Of a stretch of 64,000 nt of DNA, positions 52,017-63,622 are shown one piece after another. This stretch comes from Climacteris rufus (Eukaryota; Chordata; Aves; Passeriformes; Climacteridae), in NCBI GenBank assembly GCA_013398175.1, contig VZRZ01002225.1, positions 265,033-329,032 of the forward strand, read 5' to 3'. The number at the start of each line of letters is the position of its first letter. Position 1 is the stretch's first letter. Under the pieces are notes generated by a model, which was given only the letters and a program-made list of their open reading frames with translations, was not told the origin of the DNA and did no database searches. The position numbers and the translations under genes are program-made.

Positions 52017-53878
52017 AAAACCCTAAGGTACTTGTCTTGACATTGAAATGAGCTGGGCCACTGACTTCAACCACAACACTGAACTGCTTTTCCTGAATTT
52101 GTGCAACACTTGAAAATTCCAGATCATTTTGACAGGAGCGCTGGGTGACCCAGGAATGCTCATCCTTGGTAGCAGTTACGTAAATTTACCAAGCGTTAAT
52201 CTTTTCTTGTCTAGGATGAAGCCTGTCATATGATATTGCCACCAAAGCTGCTTCTCCAAAGTAAACTCTGTAACTTGCTCAAGCTGTCTAACAGCTTAGC
52301 CTGTTTATTTACATTTTTCTTTAATGACTGCTGCATCTAATATTCTATAAGCAAAAAAATTAAAAACAAACAAAACCAACAAAAAACCAAATCCTGCATT
52401 GCACTTCCTTATCTTTTCCTCTCCTGCCCACGGTACTTTATCATGAGGGAAAAGGAGAGCTCTATTTCCAATCAGGAGAGAGAGGAACAGATTGCTTAGG
52501 AGATACACCCATGTCCTGCAGATAGTCATTGCAGAAACAGCCTGAGAACCTGGATGTGAATATTAAAACATTCACTAATTAAAACATTTAAATGCCCACA
52601 CAATTTTTTCCTTCTGATGTTCTTCGTTATTGACACTATATGTGAAGCTGCATTTAACAGCCCTTGTGGGTGGGCATAGGTCATTCTCTGCTTCTGTATA
52701 TTCTATTTTCCCCAAGAGAGAATTATGCAATATCCTGATGTTCAAACAATGATGGAGTCATGGAAAATGTGCTCTTGCATGAAAACTTTAGAAGGGGGAT
52801 GGGATGAGATGGAGAACTGTCCCATTATCCTCAAAAGCTTCAATTTAAACCAGCTGTACAATAAATAACTTCCTGCACTTTGCCACAAAGACACTGAAAG
52901 GATACTCTCTGAAAACAAATATTTTTGGGTCAAGTGTGTATATCCACTACAATGATAACAGTGTGAGTACTCCCTGCAAGCTCAGCAACAGCCACCTGGG
53001 ATTCTGCACAACTTCACCATTTTCTAATGCTGTTCTCCTTCAGAACAAAGACCTGGCTTTCTGTCTCTCACTGTAACATTTCAGCCTGCACAACAAGTTC
53101 CCCTTATGCTAAGAGGGCTTTCCTAGGGAAACCTGAATGCAACCTCTTGTCCTGTGTCAGGAGGAAAGCCCAAGCCTGACTCCCTGACCACGGTATATGA
53201 ACGTCCCTGGCCCACGCAGATGTTCCCATGTGAAATTCAAGATGAGGTCATCTCAGGTTTTTTTCCTTCAGCTGTGAAATGGAGGGAAGTGAATCCCTTC
53301 CTCTTTCCTTCACCCATCTGTCTTTTCACATTATCTAAGGAAAAAGTTCCTTTCGCCTCTCTGTATCCTTTGAGAAATTTGTCTGCAAACAACAACCAAT
53401 GGACTCAGAGCCTTAGAGGACATGGCAAAACACATATTTATACAAGTAACAAAAGAACTGAATTTGTGTGACTGGAAGAAACTCAGCTAAAAAGAAATAC
53501 TTTATGATCCTTCATCATAAAACTAATGCCTTTTGCCATATAAAGATAGCCATGACCAAAATTCACTAGCAAGACTCAGCAATGCAGCCAAATTATGCAG
53601 AATTTGTATATCTTTTCAGATCATTTAAGTAGTTAAAGATAACTACTACACATTTTTATTTTATTAAATAACGCAAGGTATGGTTTGGGTCCTTTATTTA
53701 TACATGGAACCACTAAAAGTATGATGAGCTGTCACAGACCTACCCCAAATCTCTTGGTATTTCTTATTTTCCCCTGGAAGTTTTGATGCCTACTGCAAGG
53801 TAACAATGGGGAAATATCTGTTTTCATTTTAAAGTTTCCAGTTACAGTAGCCTAGGAAAAACTTGAGAAATGTTCCAG

Positions 53879-53926
53879 AAAAAAAAACCCACAACAAAAC
53901 AAAACAAACCACAAACAAAACCAAAA
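53879..53926 (+). repeat. A/C-only tract
   Basis: About 48 bases of A and C only: A runs with CCC, then CAACAAAACAAAACAAACC and a further CAAACAAAACC. Confidence 0.85.
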
Positions 53927-56242
53927 TGCACTCACAATACAAGTAAAAACAATATATACACGGTTTGATTTTAACAGGTATATACAGTCTAACACAAAGA
54001 TTTCTTTCTCTCTTTTTATAATTTGGGGATGACATGGCTCACTCAGGCAGCTGTCACAATAACTCATAACATATTTGGCTGAAAGAGTGAAGCTGTATTT
54101 CTTTGGTTTTTGTTTTGAAATTTGCTGTCCACATTTTTTCCAGATAAAGGCAGCTGGAAAACATGTCTGATCAAAAAAACATGAAAAATACACATTGTGT
54201 ATCTAACCTGAATCTATCTGTCAAGACTTTAGGCCTTCAACAGCTTTACCTATGACAGACTGACTTATTGTCCTCAAAATCTTTTGTTATCATTGAAGGG
54301 TTTTACAAGATGCTCGAATAGAGCATCAAGGCAAAAGAGGAGTCATGCTGGCACAGATCAAACATTTTCTAGCTCCTGTGGTGGCAGGAGGATGCTCTGC
54401 TAGAAGATATCAGGCTTGTATGACCTCTAATGACCAAAAATAGCTGTACAAGCCCTGCACCTCAGAGGTCACGTTCCCTCTGGACTTTTTACCTTGATCC
54501 ACAAAAGCATCAGCATGCTGCTGATCCAGGCAGCTCAGCTGTTCAGGGCATCACAGTGAAGAAATGTATCATTAAATTACTTTTCCATACACACTTTATA
54601 GGTGCTGGTAGTCCATGCTGGGCTGGAAAAAAAGGGGGGGATTGTTCCTTATAAGCTTCGTGCAGAGAGCTTGTGTGAGTGTCAGACAAACACTATAGAG
54701 GTAATGGCAGGAGAGTGAGGATGTTGAAATAAAAGCATAACTTCTTACCTGCTGTCACATGCTCTGTGGCCATAGAACTTCATCACATAGTAAGTCTCTA
54801 AATCAAGAGGCTTTTAAACCCATTGCTTCTATTTTTATCTTATGAAATTATTACAGGAGAAAAAAAAAAGATTCTCTTCCCCTTCATACTAAATGTCTGT
54901 ACTGATTGCCACTTTACCTTCCTTTAAAATCCAGCATTTAGACTATTTTCTTAAAGGAGCAGGTCACTAGACACCCTTCAATGCTCCTGCTACAAAGTCA
55001 GATGCCTTTCTAGGTTTAGGGTTTTTTTATAAGAGCCGCCATTAGCACAATCAATGGCTGCTACAAAACTTGTCAGCACAAAGACTAAAATGATCTCCAA
55101 GGGCAGGGCTTTCAGTAACCTCACAAATGCCAACCTCTGCCCTCTTCTCAGCTTCTGTCCTCCAAAGCCACCATCAACACCCTCTGCAACCTGCTGCCCC
55201 ACTGATTTTCCAATATTCAACCTCTTTCTGCATTATCATAACAATAATAGCTATTGGGGTCTTTCCTGCTAATTCATTAATAATTATAACCCACCAGCTG
55301 TTAAGATGATTTGAAGCAGCAAAATTACAAACAGTCTTTCATTTGTTTTTAGCAATTATCTCAGCATCCCAGTCAGCCACAGAAGTCCTGGGGTCTGACT
55401 GCTTCAGTACAATGAGATCCAGGCTCCCAAAGCCCTGTGAATTGATTCCTCTCTGAGGAGATTTAGTGTGCTGGCACTTACAGTGCCCTGCCAGGGGTTT
55501 AGCATGATTATTTAGAATACACCAGAGCCACCTCTGGGCAATCTCCAATGCTTGCCCTGCCTTAGCCCAGCCCCTCCTGGCCTCTCCCAGCACCTGAGCC
55601 TCTCTGGCTGTGGATCCCTGCACATACACCTCTCCAGGGGCTTTCCCCTTTAGTCTGTTTTTCTCATATGAGGAAAATTTTCTACCAGTGAGACCATTAA
55701 AACATTAAAATTGACTTGGCCTGATGAAATTCTGATGGCAAAATGGACCAGGTTTGCTGGCAAAGCATGAAGATAAACAGACACACAATGATTTGCGTAA
55801 AAATGGTGCTTTTCATTCCTGTTTGATAAAGTCTGCAAATCAACATATCAAATGCTCAGCACAGCAAACATCTGCACACAACCAGGAGCAAGAACACACC
55901 TGGCTTTTTGTGGAATTTACCTTAGAGCATTGCAACAGAACTAACGTACAGGAGAGAAATCAGTTCACAACTGGATGTAACAAATCATATGTCAAACATG
56001 TGCAAAATAAAAACCACAATAAGAAGTTAATCTGACAAGATTAGCATTCTCTCTTTTTTTTCCCTGCATGTAATCTCCCCACATTTTTCCTCACTCATGC
56101 TTATACCTCACCTTCAAAAACACTATGATCTGAATGTATTTTTATCTCCTCCCTGGCTGAAACTGAAGCCTGTGGTGAAGTGGAAAGAAGTGCTGATTAT
56201 TAATTCACTGTCCCACACACACAAGAATCAATCATCATATTT

Positions 56243-56289
56243 AGAGAGAGAGAGAGTGTATGTGTGTATATGAACACACACACATATAT
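56243..56289 (+). repeat. Compound microsatellite (AG)7 / (TG)n / (CA)n / (TA)n
   Basis: Seven AG units are followed by TGTATGTGTGTATATG, then AACACACACACATATAT. The TATGTGTGT and ACACACATA parts are reverse complements, so the segment can fold into a short hairpin around ATATGA. Confidence 0.9.
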
Positions 56290-56929
56290 GGCAAGAACTG
56301 GTTTTTCACTTTTAAAACTATTTGCTTTGAGACTGGAACATTCTGATCCTGGCAAAATGACGCAATTTATTAGTGGCAAGAAGTGACTCAGTGCTTTGCA
56401 CTATTTTAGAAAGCCAGATGAGACGAGTGCTAACTCTGCTGCTTCAAATTCGCACACACTTCCAAATTCAAACTTTATTATGGAAAAAAGGAAAAAAAAA
56501 ATAGAAGTACAATGGAAAAAGACCTTGAAAATAAACTCATAAGAAAGTACGGAGAACACTACAGAGCTTTCAACTTGATCTTCATAAAATGACCAGGAAA
56601 GAGTAAAAACAAGTACCTGATCAACTATTTACCTCTTCTTTTAAAAACAGATCACAAGACATGAAAAAGAAAATTACAGTTCACAAAAAGTCTCTATGTT
56701 TTCTCTATGCACAGCTCTTCTAATAAGCCAGAAAAAGATCAGTTTAACCCAACTGTACATTCATATTTCATACACACATTCATTTCCCTCAGATATTTTA
56801 TCTAAGCCCCAGTAAGAGTGAAGAGGTATCCTCAGAGGCCTGTCCTCCAGGAAGCAGTTGTGTCTGAAAACTGTGCTGCATCACTGGCAGAGCACACACT
56901 ATATCAGGGCAAAAAAACCATCCCTTCTG

Positions 56930-56970
56930 TACTGTAGATGTCCAAAAAGGCTACTGTAGATGTCCAAAAA
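56930..56970 (+). repeat. 22-bp tandem duplication
   Basis: TACTGTAGATGTCCAAAAA starts at 56930 and again at 56952, separated by GGC. The period is 22 bases and the 19 shared bases are identical, which suggests a recent slippage duplication. Confidence 0.9.
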
Positions 56971-57590
56971 TACAGATGGGGAGCTTTGCCCAATCTTCAG
57001 TTCACTTTATTGTTAATCCTATTTCTCCCTACCCATAAAGAGCAAGAGTTTTTTCTGGTCAAACAAATGTTCAGAGGAAGCATTTTACTTATTTTATGCA
57101 TATATGAAAAATACAGGTAAATTTATCTATGAAGGCTGTGTGATAGACAAACATGGCCATAGCATTGTAGAGAGGTACAAGACTCAGCTTCAGTTTTGAG
57201 CAACATCATTTATGTACACTGAAGTGCAAGTTATCTCCCCTCTCAGTTTGTGTAACCCCAAAGTAGAAGTCCTCATACCTACCCACTTTGAACATAAGGC
57301 TTGGAAAAATGCTAGGAAAGCACTTTTCTCAATCTGACACTCCAGCCACACCAACCAAGCCTTCTAATGCAGCTCCCAGGCAGCAGAAGGTGGTTTTGTT
57401 CACACAGTTTATGACTGGTTTGTGCAGTGAAACAGCCTATGTTAAATACAAGCAGGTTTACTTTGACAACTATACATAGAGCATTGTAAGAGTTAATAAA
57501 GAAAAAGATAAATTTCCATCCCTAAATTGTGAATATTTGTAGCACAGATTTAGCCTTAAAGTTATTAAAACACATTGAGTCCTGTTTATT

Positions 57591-57606
57591 AAAAAAAAAA
57601 AAAAAA
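57591..57606 (+). repeat. Poly(A) tract, 16 A
   Basis: An uninterrupted A run in unique DNA. Confidence 0.9.
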
Positions 57607-57820
57607 GGGAGGGCTTAACATTTGACATTTATTAGAGGATACAATAATGTCATACTGCATCTGTGTCATACTCAGTCTTTCTGCCCTTATGCACACAATC
57701 AACACAGAGATGCAGGCATAACACCGAGACAGGTAGGAGACTCTTTTCCACATGAACCTTTGTAGCAAGCACTGAAAAAATCAGGTAAGCATTTCCAGCT
57801 CTTTCCAAAATTGCCAGTTT

Positions 57821-57906
57821 TATGTGGATTTTAGACTCCAGTAGAGTTGGGGTTTGTTTTGGTCCTATTTCTATGTGGATTTTAGAATCCAGTAGAGATG
57901 GTTTGT
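57821..57906 (+). repeat. 51-bp-period tandem duplication, second copy partial
   Basis: TATGTGGATTTTAGACTCCA and then GTAGAGTTGGGGTTTGT at 57821 recur at 57872 as TATGTGGATTTTAGAATCCA and GTAGAGATGGTTTGT. The two copies differ by two substitutions and a small indel, so the duplication has aged somewhat. The remainder of the first unit (TTTGGTCCTATTTC) is not repeated. Confidence 0.9.
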
Positions 57907-59248
57907 GCTTTGAAGCCAGAGTAGTCTATAATTTCATGTAGCATAGTTTCTGCGTTCACAATTGTGTCAAAGTCATATGCAAGCTGTACTACACCAAAAC
58001 TGCCTGTAATCATGTTTGGCAACTGTTTATGAAGAAAGAGAAACCAGAGTGTGCCTAGAGAGCAGGAAAAATTAGGAGTAAGATGATTAAGACAGAGATG
58101 GAAAAAAAGCCCAAACCTAAGGCTTAAAAAAAAAAATGAAGAGGATTGTGGTCTTGCTTAAGTGATCTTCTGTATTGAAAAGAGATTGCAATCAGAAATC
58201 TGCCACTTATCCAACAAATTAGCCTGACTTTCAAAGGCATCCTTTAGCAGATGTGGGCCTTGGAGTAATCAGTGCACCCATTACATGGAAAGACATTTAT
58301 CGCAGGAAGCAGAATTAGACTGGATAAAGGAAACAAAACCAACTCTACCTCAAAAAAAAAAAAAGCTAATTAAAACCAGGCAGTGTATTCTTTCAGACAA
58401 AAGTATTTTCAACCTGAAGCATCATCAGGTATGACATGTTGAGATTAACTGGAAGACTAGAATTCAGGGATCTTTACATCTTTTTTTCCCAGTTTAAGCC
58501 TGAAGGTTTGTGAGTAAGCTGACACACTCCCTAGAAGAGACAAGGAGTGTGCTTTATGTCACCTTCAGTATCACGGAAATTCATGACACGATGTAAAAAT
58601 TTGGCTTCTCAGCAACCAGGGAGGATGAGGGGTTTACTCTCCAGATCTGCCATCAGCTTTGGCACATCACACCCCCTTCTGCCACTCATCTCCCCAGGGA
58701 AGGTCACAGGCTCAGAGCTGCCTGGGCCCTACAAATGTTCTTGGCAAGCCACACATTCACATACACAGCATGGACAAAATCTGACAGCAGCAGGGAGAAG
58801 GGCTCTAAATGTGGCCACAGGCTCTCTAAGTCGTGGGCCATATCAAGCCCAGCAACCATAAATTGCTCACTCCATCTTTGCTGGACTGCAGCCACTGCCA
58901 AAGCTTTGCAGCACAAACCCCTTATCCCCACAAGATTACTACCTCAAAGGCCACACATATGAGGGAAAACATTATTGTGATCTATTAAAATAGGAAAGAT
59001 TTTCATCTCATGTTCTGGAGCACTCTGGGCCCACACAGCAGTGTCACCTTCTTCCCTTTCATGACCCTCCTCTGCTGTGCAGCCCAGCAGAGTTTTCAGC
59101 CCCCTAAAACTGATCTGGGGACTAAGAAATCACAGACTAGGAATGCAAAAGCACTCATCGATACAAGCAGAGAGGAAAAACAAAAACAAAACAAAACTAT
59201 CAGGGATACACTTTTGATTGTAGTGTCTCATTCCACAGCTCATCATCA

Positions 59249-59455
59249 TCAGTGGCCTAATGGTTAAAAGAAATCTATGGGAAATGCCCCTCTCTCCAAT
59301 TCTGGTTTGCAGAAATTATTCACTGCAGACCCCTGACCATGTCACTTAACCTCCCTTTGTTTTCATCAGCTGTAACAGGGGGATGAAGATCTACATCACT
59401 TGAAGTCTAAAGAAGTTTCTTTAAAGCTAAAACATGCTTTGAACAGTAAGTAAGC
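59249..59455 (+). mobile_element. Ancient SINE remnant of the MIR/CORE-SINE type
   Basis: CAGTGGCCTAATGGTTAAAA matches the tRNA-derived head of MIR (…TAGTGGTTAAGAGC). Further on, CTGACCATGTCACTTAACC and TCCCTTTGTTTTCATCAGC, then TGTAACAGGGGGATGAAGA, match the CORE region in the right order (…GTCACTTAACCTCTCTGTGC, CTCATCTGTAAAATGGGGAT). The right part, ending near TGCTTTGAACAGTAAGTAAG, resembles the AAGCGCTTTGA-type tail. The copy is strongly diverged, as expected for an element older than the bird radiation. Edges are approximate. Confidence 0.75.
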
Positions 59456-60832
59456 AACAGAAACAACACAAAACACAAATGCATAGCAAAGAATCAGCTA
59501 CTATGAAACAAAATACTTCTCTTTAAGAAAAAAAAAAAAAACAAACCAAAAAGAAGGTTTGAAATTCAGATTTCTAAGAGGCAGCCAAAGCAGTGAACTC
59601 AGATTTTACTGTATCTTATTGTATTGCTGGGATATTCTGAAGATTAAGTTCACCAAACAGCAGGTTTACATATGAGGAGAAACATGGTTCCAAAAAGACA
59701 AAGTTTTATTTAAAAGGTACATTTATAACAGTGTTCAAATCTTTCAGATTCATCAAGGTTTTAATTCTAGTTTCTCTACTATATGGGCATTTTTGGTCAT
59801 TCCTACAAATTATTTGTGATTTTCTGCTTAAGCATTCAGCAACGACAGGTACTGAACATGGGAACCACTCCCCTGCATGCCAAATATGCCCTAAAAATCC
59901 TAAATACACAAACAAACACGTAAGACAATGAGCTTTTGTCCATTTGACCCAGCTTGGAAATGATCACCTCTTTTTTCAGCTTGTTTCTGTTCTTTCAATT
60001 TACCTGGTGAATGTCCTGCCATCCCAGCTGTTAGCTTCTCTGGTTAAAGAACAAACACCAGTCATTCCCTGCTCCAGAAAGCTACACATTTTCTTTTATT
60101 TAGCACTACATTTGAATGGAAGAATGAGTGTCACTGGGTGAACATCTTGTATATGCCACAGTGTAATTTTGGTGCTTCTAAAACCATTAAAGAACAGTGC
60201 CACGATCTCAGCAGTTATTGTAGGGTAGACTTCTCATGACACACACAAGATGAAATGCATCCATAATCAATATGTTTTATTCTTCACATTGCTGCCATTT
60301 TCTTGTGATTTACAGTGCCGGTCATTCAACCATTGGCCACAGACATTCCCAGAACATCCAGCATCTGAAGTAATAGAATAGAATTGAGAATAGAAGAAAA
60401 AAAAAATTCAGAACAGCTCTGTCTACATTAAACTCCATTACATCTATTACAGTAAACAAGACTGGAAGCAAGGGTGCTCACCCTAGAGCCTTGCTCCACA
60501 ACACTTTGCTTATTCATTAACATATTCCACCAGGACCCCTTGTCTTTATATAATTGCAATCTGACCTCTTCCCAGGAGTGAATTTCGTACACTCTGCTAG
60601 CTGATTATACATGTCTAAGAATTGAGTTTCTCAGTCCCAGTTAAGAGGGAGATTTCATTGTCTCAAGTGTATTCTTGCCCTGGCCTCTGCAAACAAGTGT
60701 CTGAAATATCATCTAGTACTCTTAAAATTACGACACTCCAACATGTTTCTACCTTCTCTCCTAACAGTAGGTCTGGACAAGAGCCCACCTAATTTGTTAC
60801 CACCAAGCCCCATGTCAGAAAAAAAAAAAACC
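59456..60832. other. Unique DNA, no gene supported
   Basis: AT-rich sequence with an A run at about 59528-59541 and short frames only (none above 70 codons in real sequence). It ends in A12-CC directly against the assembly gap. Confidence 0.6.
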
Positions 60833-61765
60833 NNNNNNNNNNNNNNNNNNNNNNNNNNNNNNNNNNNNNNNNNNNNNNNNNNNNNNNNNNNNNNNNNNNN
60901 NNNNNNNNNNNNNNNNNNNNNNNNNNNNNNNNNNNNNNNNNNNNNNNNNNNNNNNNNNNNNNNNNNNNNNNNNNNNNNNNNNNNNNNNNNNNNNNNNNNN
61001 NNNNNNNNNNNNNNNNNNNNNNNNNNNNNNNNNNNNNNNNNNNNNNNNNNNNNNNNNNNNNNNNNNNNNNNNNNNNNNNNNNNNNNNNNNNNNNNNNNNN
61101 NNNNNNNNNNNNNNNNNNNNNNNNNNNNNNNNNNNNNNNNNNNNNNNNNNNNNNNNNNNNNNNNNNNNNNNNNNNNNNNNNNNNNNNNNNNNNNNNNNNN
61201 NNNNNNNNNNNNNNNNNNNNNNNNNNNNNNNNNNNNNNNNNNNNNNNNNNNNNNNNNNNNNNNNNNNNNNNNNNNNNNNNNNNNNNNNNNNNNNNNNNNN
61301 NNNNNNNNNNNNNNNNNNNNNNNNNNNNNNNNNNNNNNNNNNNNNNNNNNNNNNNNNNNNNNNNNNNNNNNNNNNNNNNNNNNNNNNNNNNNNNNNNNNN
61401 NNNNNNNNNNNNNNNNNNNNNNNNNNNNNNNNNNNNNNNNNNNNNNNNNNNNNNNNNNNNNNNNNNNNNNNNNNNNNNNNNNNNNNNNNNNNNNNNNNNN
61501 NNNNNNNNNNNNNNNNNNNNNNNNNNNNNNNNNNNNNNNNNNNNNNNNNNNNNNNNNNNNNNNNNNNNNNNNNNNNNNNNNNNNNNNNNNNNNNNNNNNN
61601 NNNNNNNNNNNNNNNNNNNNNNNNNNNNNNNNNNNNNNNNNNNNNNNNNNNNNNNNNNNNNNNNNNNNNNNNNNNNNNNNNNNNNNNNNNNNNNNNNNNN
61701 NNNNNNNNNNNNNNNNNNNNNNNNNNNNNNNNNNNNNNNNNNNNNNNNNNNNNNNNNNNNNNNNN
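60833..61765. other. Assembly gap, 933 N
   Basis: An unbroken run of N. The odd length (933) suggests an estimated rather than a default gap size. Apparent open frames that cross it are artefacts. Confidence 0.99.
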
Positions 61766-61768
61766 CGC

Positions 61769-61791
61769 TGGGGGGGGGGGGGGGTGGGGGT
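61769..61791 (+). repeat. Poly(G) run at the gap edge, possible G-quadruplex
   Basis: After CGCT come about 15 G, T, GGGGG, T, GG. This G run at the edge of the gap is the probable reason sequencing stopped. It can form a G-quadruplex on the plus strand. Confidence 0.8.
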
Positions 61792-62947
61792 GGTGTGATG
61801 TATTGCATCACATTTTCTACACCATTGTCCCTTTAAACTTATTTTGAGCTTAATACATTTACTGTTTCATTTGTTTTAATAAAGACATTCAAGCCAGAGA
61901 TTAATATTTTGACTGCTGCACTTAAGAAACTCAAAAATCTTGCTGTAAGATCCTAGCATGGCTTGTATGTCTTGTTTACATTCATCTATAACTCTACAAG
62001 ACCAATTTTCTTTCAGCTATGTACAAATACCAGTGTGGTTGACATGGGAAAATGACACCTGTTCATTTGCAAAACTATTTAAAAGATGCATTAAGCATTG
62101 CCCCTAAACCAAAACAATCTCTCTTACCAAGAAAAGGTGTACTTGTCTTTCCAGATTCATTGGCCTTGGCCTTCTAAAGGCACCAGATCTGTGAAAAGCA
62201 AGTGAAGAAGGGTTCCCAAGATCTACTTTCTGCATACAGCTTGGTATTCTTAATACTAGTTTATAAGGACAAAAGAGAACTAGGTTAATGCCCAGACAGA
62301 CTAAAATAACAATATTTTTTAAATCCCTTTAGGCCAGTAAAGGGTCATGGAAAAAAAAGAAACGTTTCAGTTGAAACATCTTTCCTCCCATGCTTGGTGC
62401 TTATGCAAAATTTAATACATTAATAATTTAAAAAATAGTTTAGCTAGGATTCCTGCCTGTTTCTCTCGAGCTACCCCAAAACCCAGTCTCACATAAGCAG
62501 GTAAAAATTCATAAATTATTCCATAATCAGTCCACCAAGCAATTTTGTTAGAGAGGCTGATATGCCAAGAATGCTAAGTTTTAAATGGTCAAACAGCAAA
62601 TATGGGCATAAAAAGTAATGCTAGTTACGTCTGCAACAGTATTTTAACATTTTACATTTGGTAAAAAGAATGGAGTGGAACCCTAAGTTCTTGACCACGA
62701 GTTTATCCAAGAGGGAAAAGCAAACAAACAAACAAAATGTGAAAGTTAAATACCAAACATTGAAAGTAATGGAAAAAACAAGTTTAGCTGAAGTTCACAT
62801 AAAAACAGAGAAAAAGAAAAGTTATTTTGAAAACATACATAAACAGATTTAGAAAACAGGGCAATTTAGCATTCAAATTCTCCCTTCTTCTATTAGATTG
62901 AACCTGAAGAGCTGCTGAGTATCGAAATGCCTGAATTAGGAAAAATT

Positions 62948-63133
62948 CTACCCAAGACACAAGCCCACAAGCAACTGCTTGAATATCCAAATCGAGGATA
63001 TCACAGTGAGAACGAGGACCAATTGCTGTCGCTGGAAGTTGTAAAGCCTGTCCCAAATTCCCACTGCAATTAGTGCTGGCACAACCACACCCTTGGTGAT
63101 GAAAGCAGATACCAGGTAACTGGGAGGCTGCAA
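62948..63133 (-). CDS. Weak candidate: hydrophobic frame, protein not recognised
   Basis: On the minus strand a frame of about 60 codons ends in TAG. It includes two hydrophobic blocks (ITKGVVVPALIAVGIW and QLVLVLTVISSIWIF) separated by a polar DRLYNFQRQQ, as in a two-pass membrane segment. It opens without ATG, just after CATTGCAG, which could be a splice acceptor, although the upstream sequence is A-rich with no polypyrimidine tract. A GGGTAG donor-like site lies at its end. I do not recognise the protein, and chance is the likeliest explanation. Confidence 0.12.
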   Translation of the reverse strand: MQPPSYLVSAFITKGVVVPALIAVGIWDRLYNFQRQQLVLVLTVISSIWIFKQLLVGLCLG

Positions 63134-63586
63134 TGACAGCTTCTATAACACTTTTCTTTTTAACTCTTTGTTCTTTCCACTAGAGGATGGCATCTTACCA
63201 GCAGCTGATTTTCAGCAGTTTTCAGCGCTGTCTAATTGTTGTATCATAAAGCAGTAACTGACCACATCCCTACATTCAACACTCTAATTAATACAAATTT
63301 CAGTGATGTTCAAAGCCAGAAGAGGACTCTTCCTTTCCCTTGAAAGCTACATGAACAATTTTACTGTACTTCCTATTTACAAGCATCATTCTGTCAGATA
63401 AGGAAGAAACAAGAGTAAGGAAAGGGAAGAAAGAAACTATTCCCTTCAATAGGCCACTGGAATTTATTTAAAACCCCATAAAATTAGCACAGATTTTATT
63501 ATACATTTAAAACTCATAATGTTTCAAAAAATAAAATAAAGTTAAATTAAAATGTCTTTAAATTTGTTTAAAGCATGTCTGAACTG

Positions 63587-63622
63587 CAAGACTGACCTCA
63601 CCTACAAGTCTGACCTCACCTT
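63587..63622 (+). repeat. 18-bp tandem duplication
   Basis: CAAGACTGACCTCACCTA at 63587 is followed by CAAGTCTGACCTCACCTT at 63605, with two differences over 18 bases. Confidence 0.88.

Larger units (their letters stand above)
51223..59248. other. Unique DNA with small repeats; one weak exon candidate
   Basis: The largest frames are 53852-54193 (-, 113 codons), 53154-53471 (+, 105 codons), 58547-58861 (+, 104 codons) and 55339-55629 (-, 96 codons). None shows a domain. The stretch at about 55380-55640 is GC-richer than its flanks. A possible exon at 51849-52016 and several small tandem repeats are listed separately. I recognise no transposon here. Confidence 0.55.

Noticed and set aside
60743..61811. 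Apparent long open frames of about 340-350 codons on both strands
   Set aside because: They exist only because the 933 N of the assembly gap contain no stop codons. The real sequence on either side gives only a few codons.
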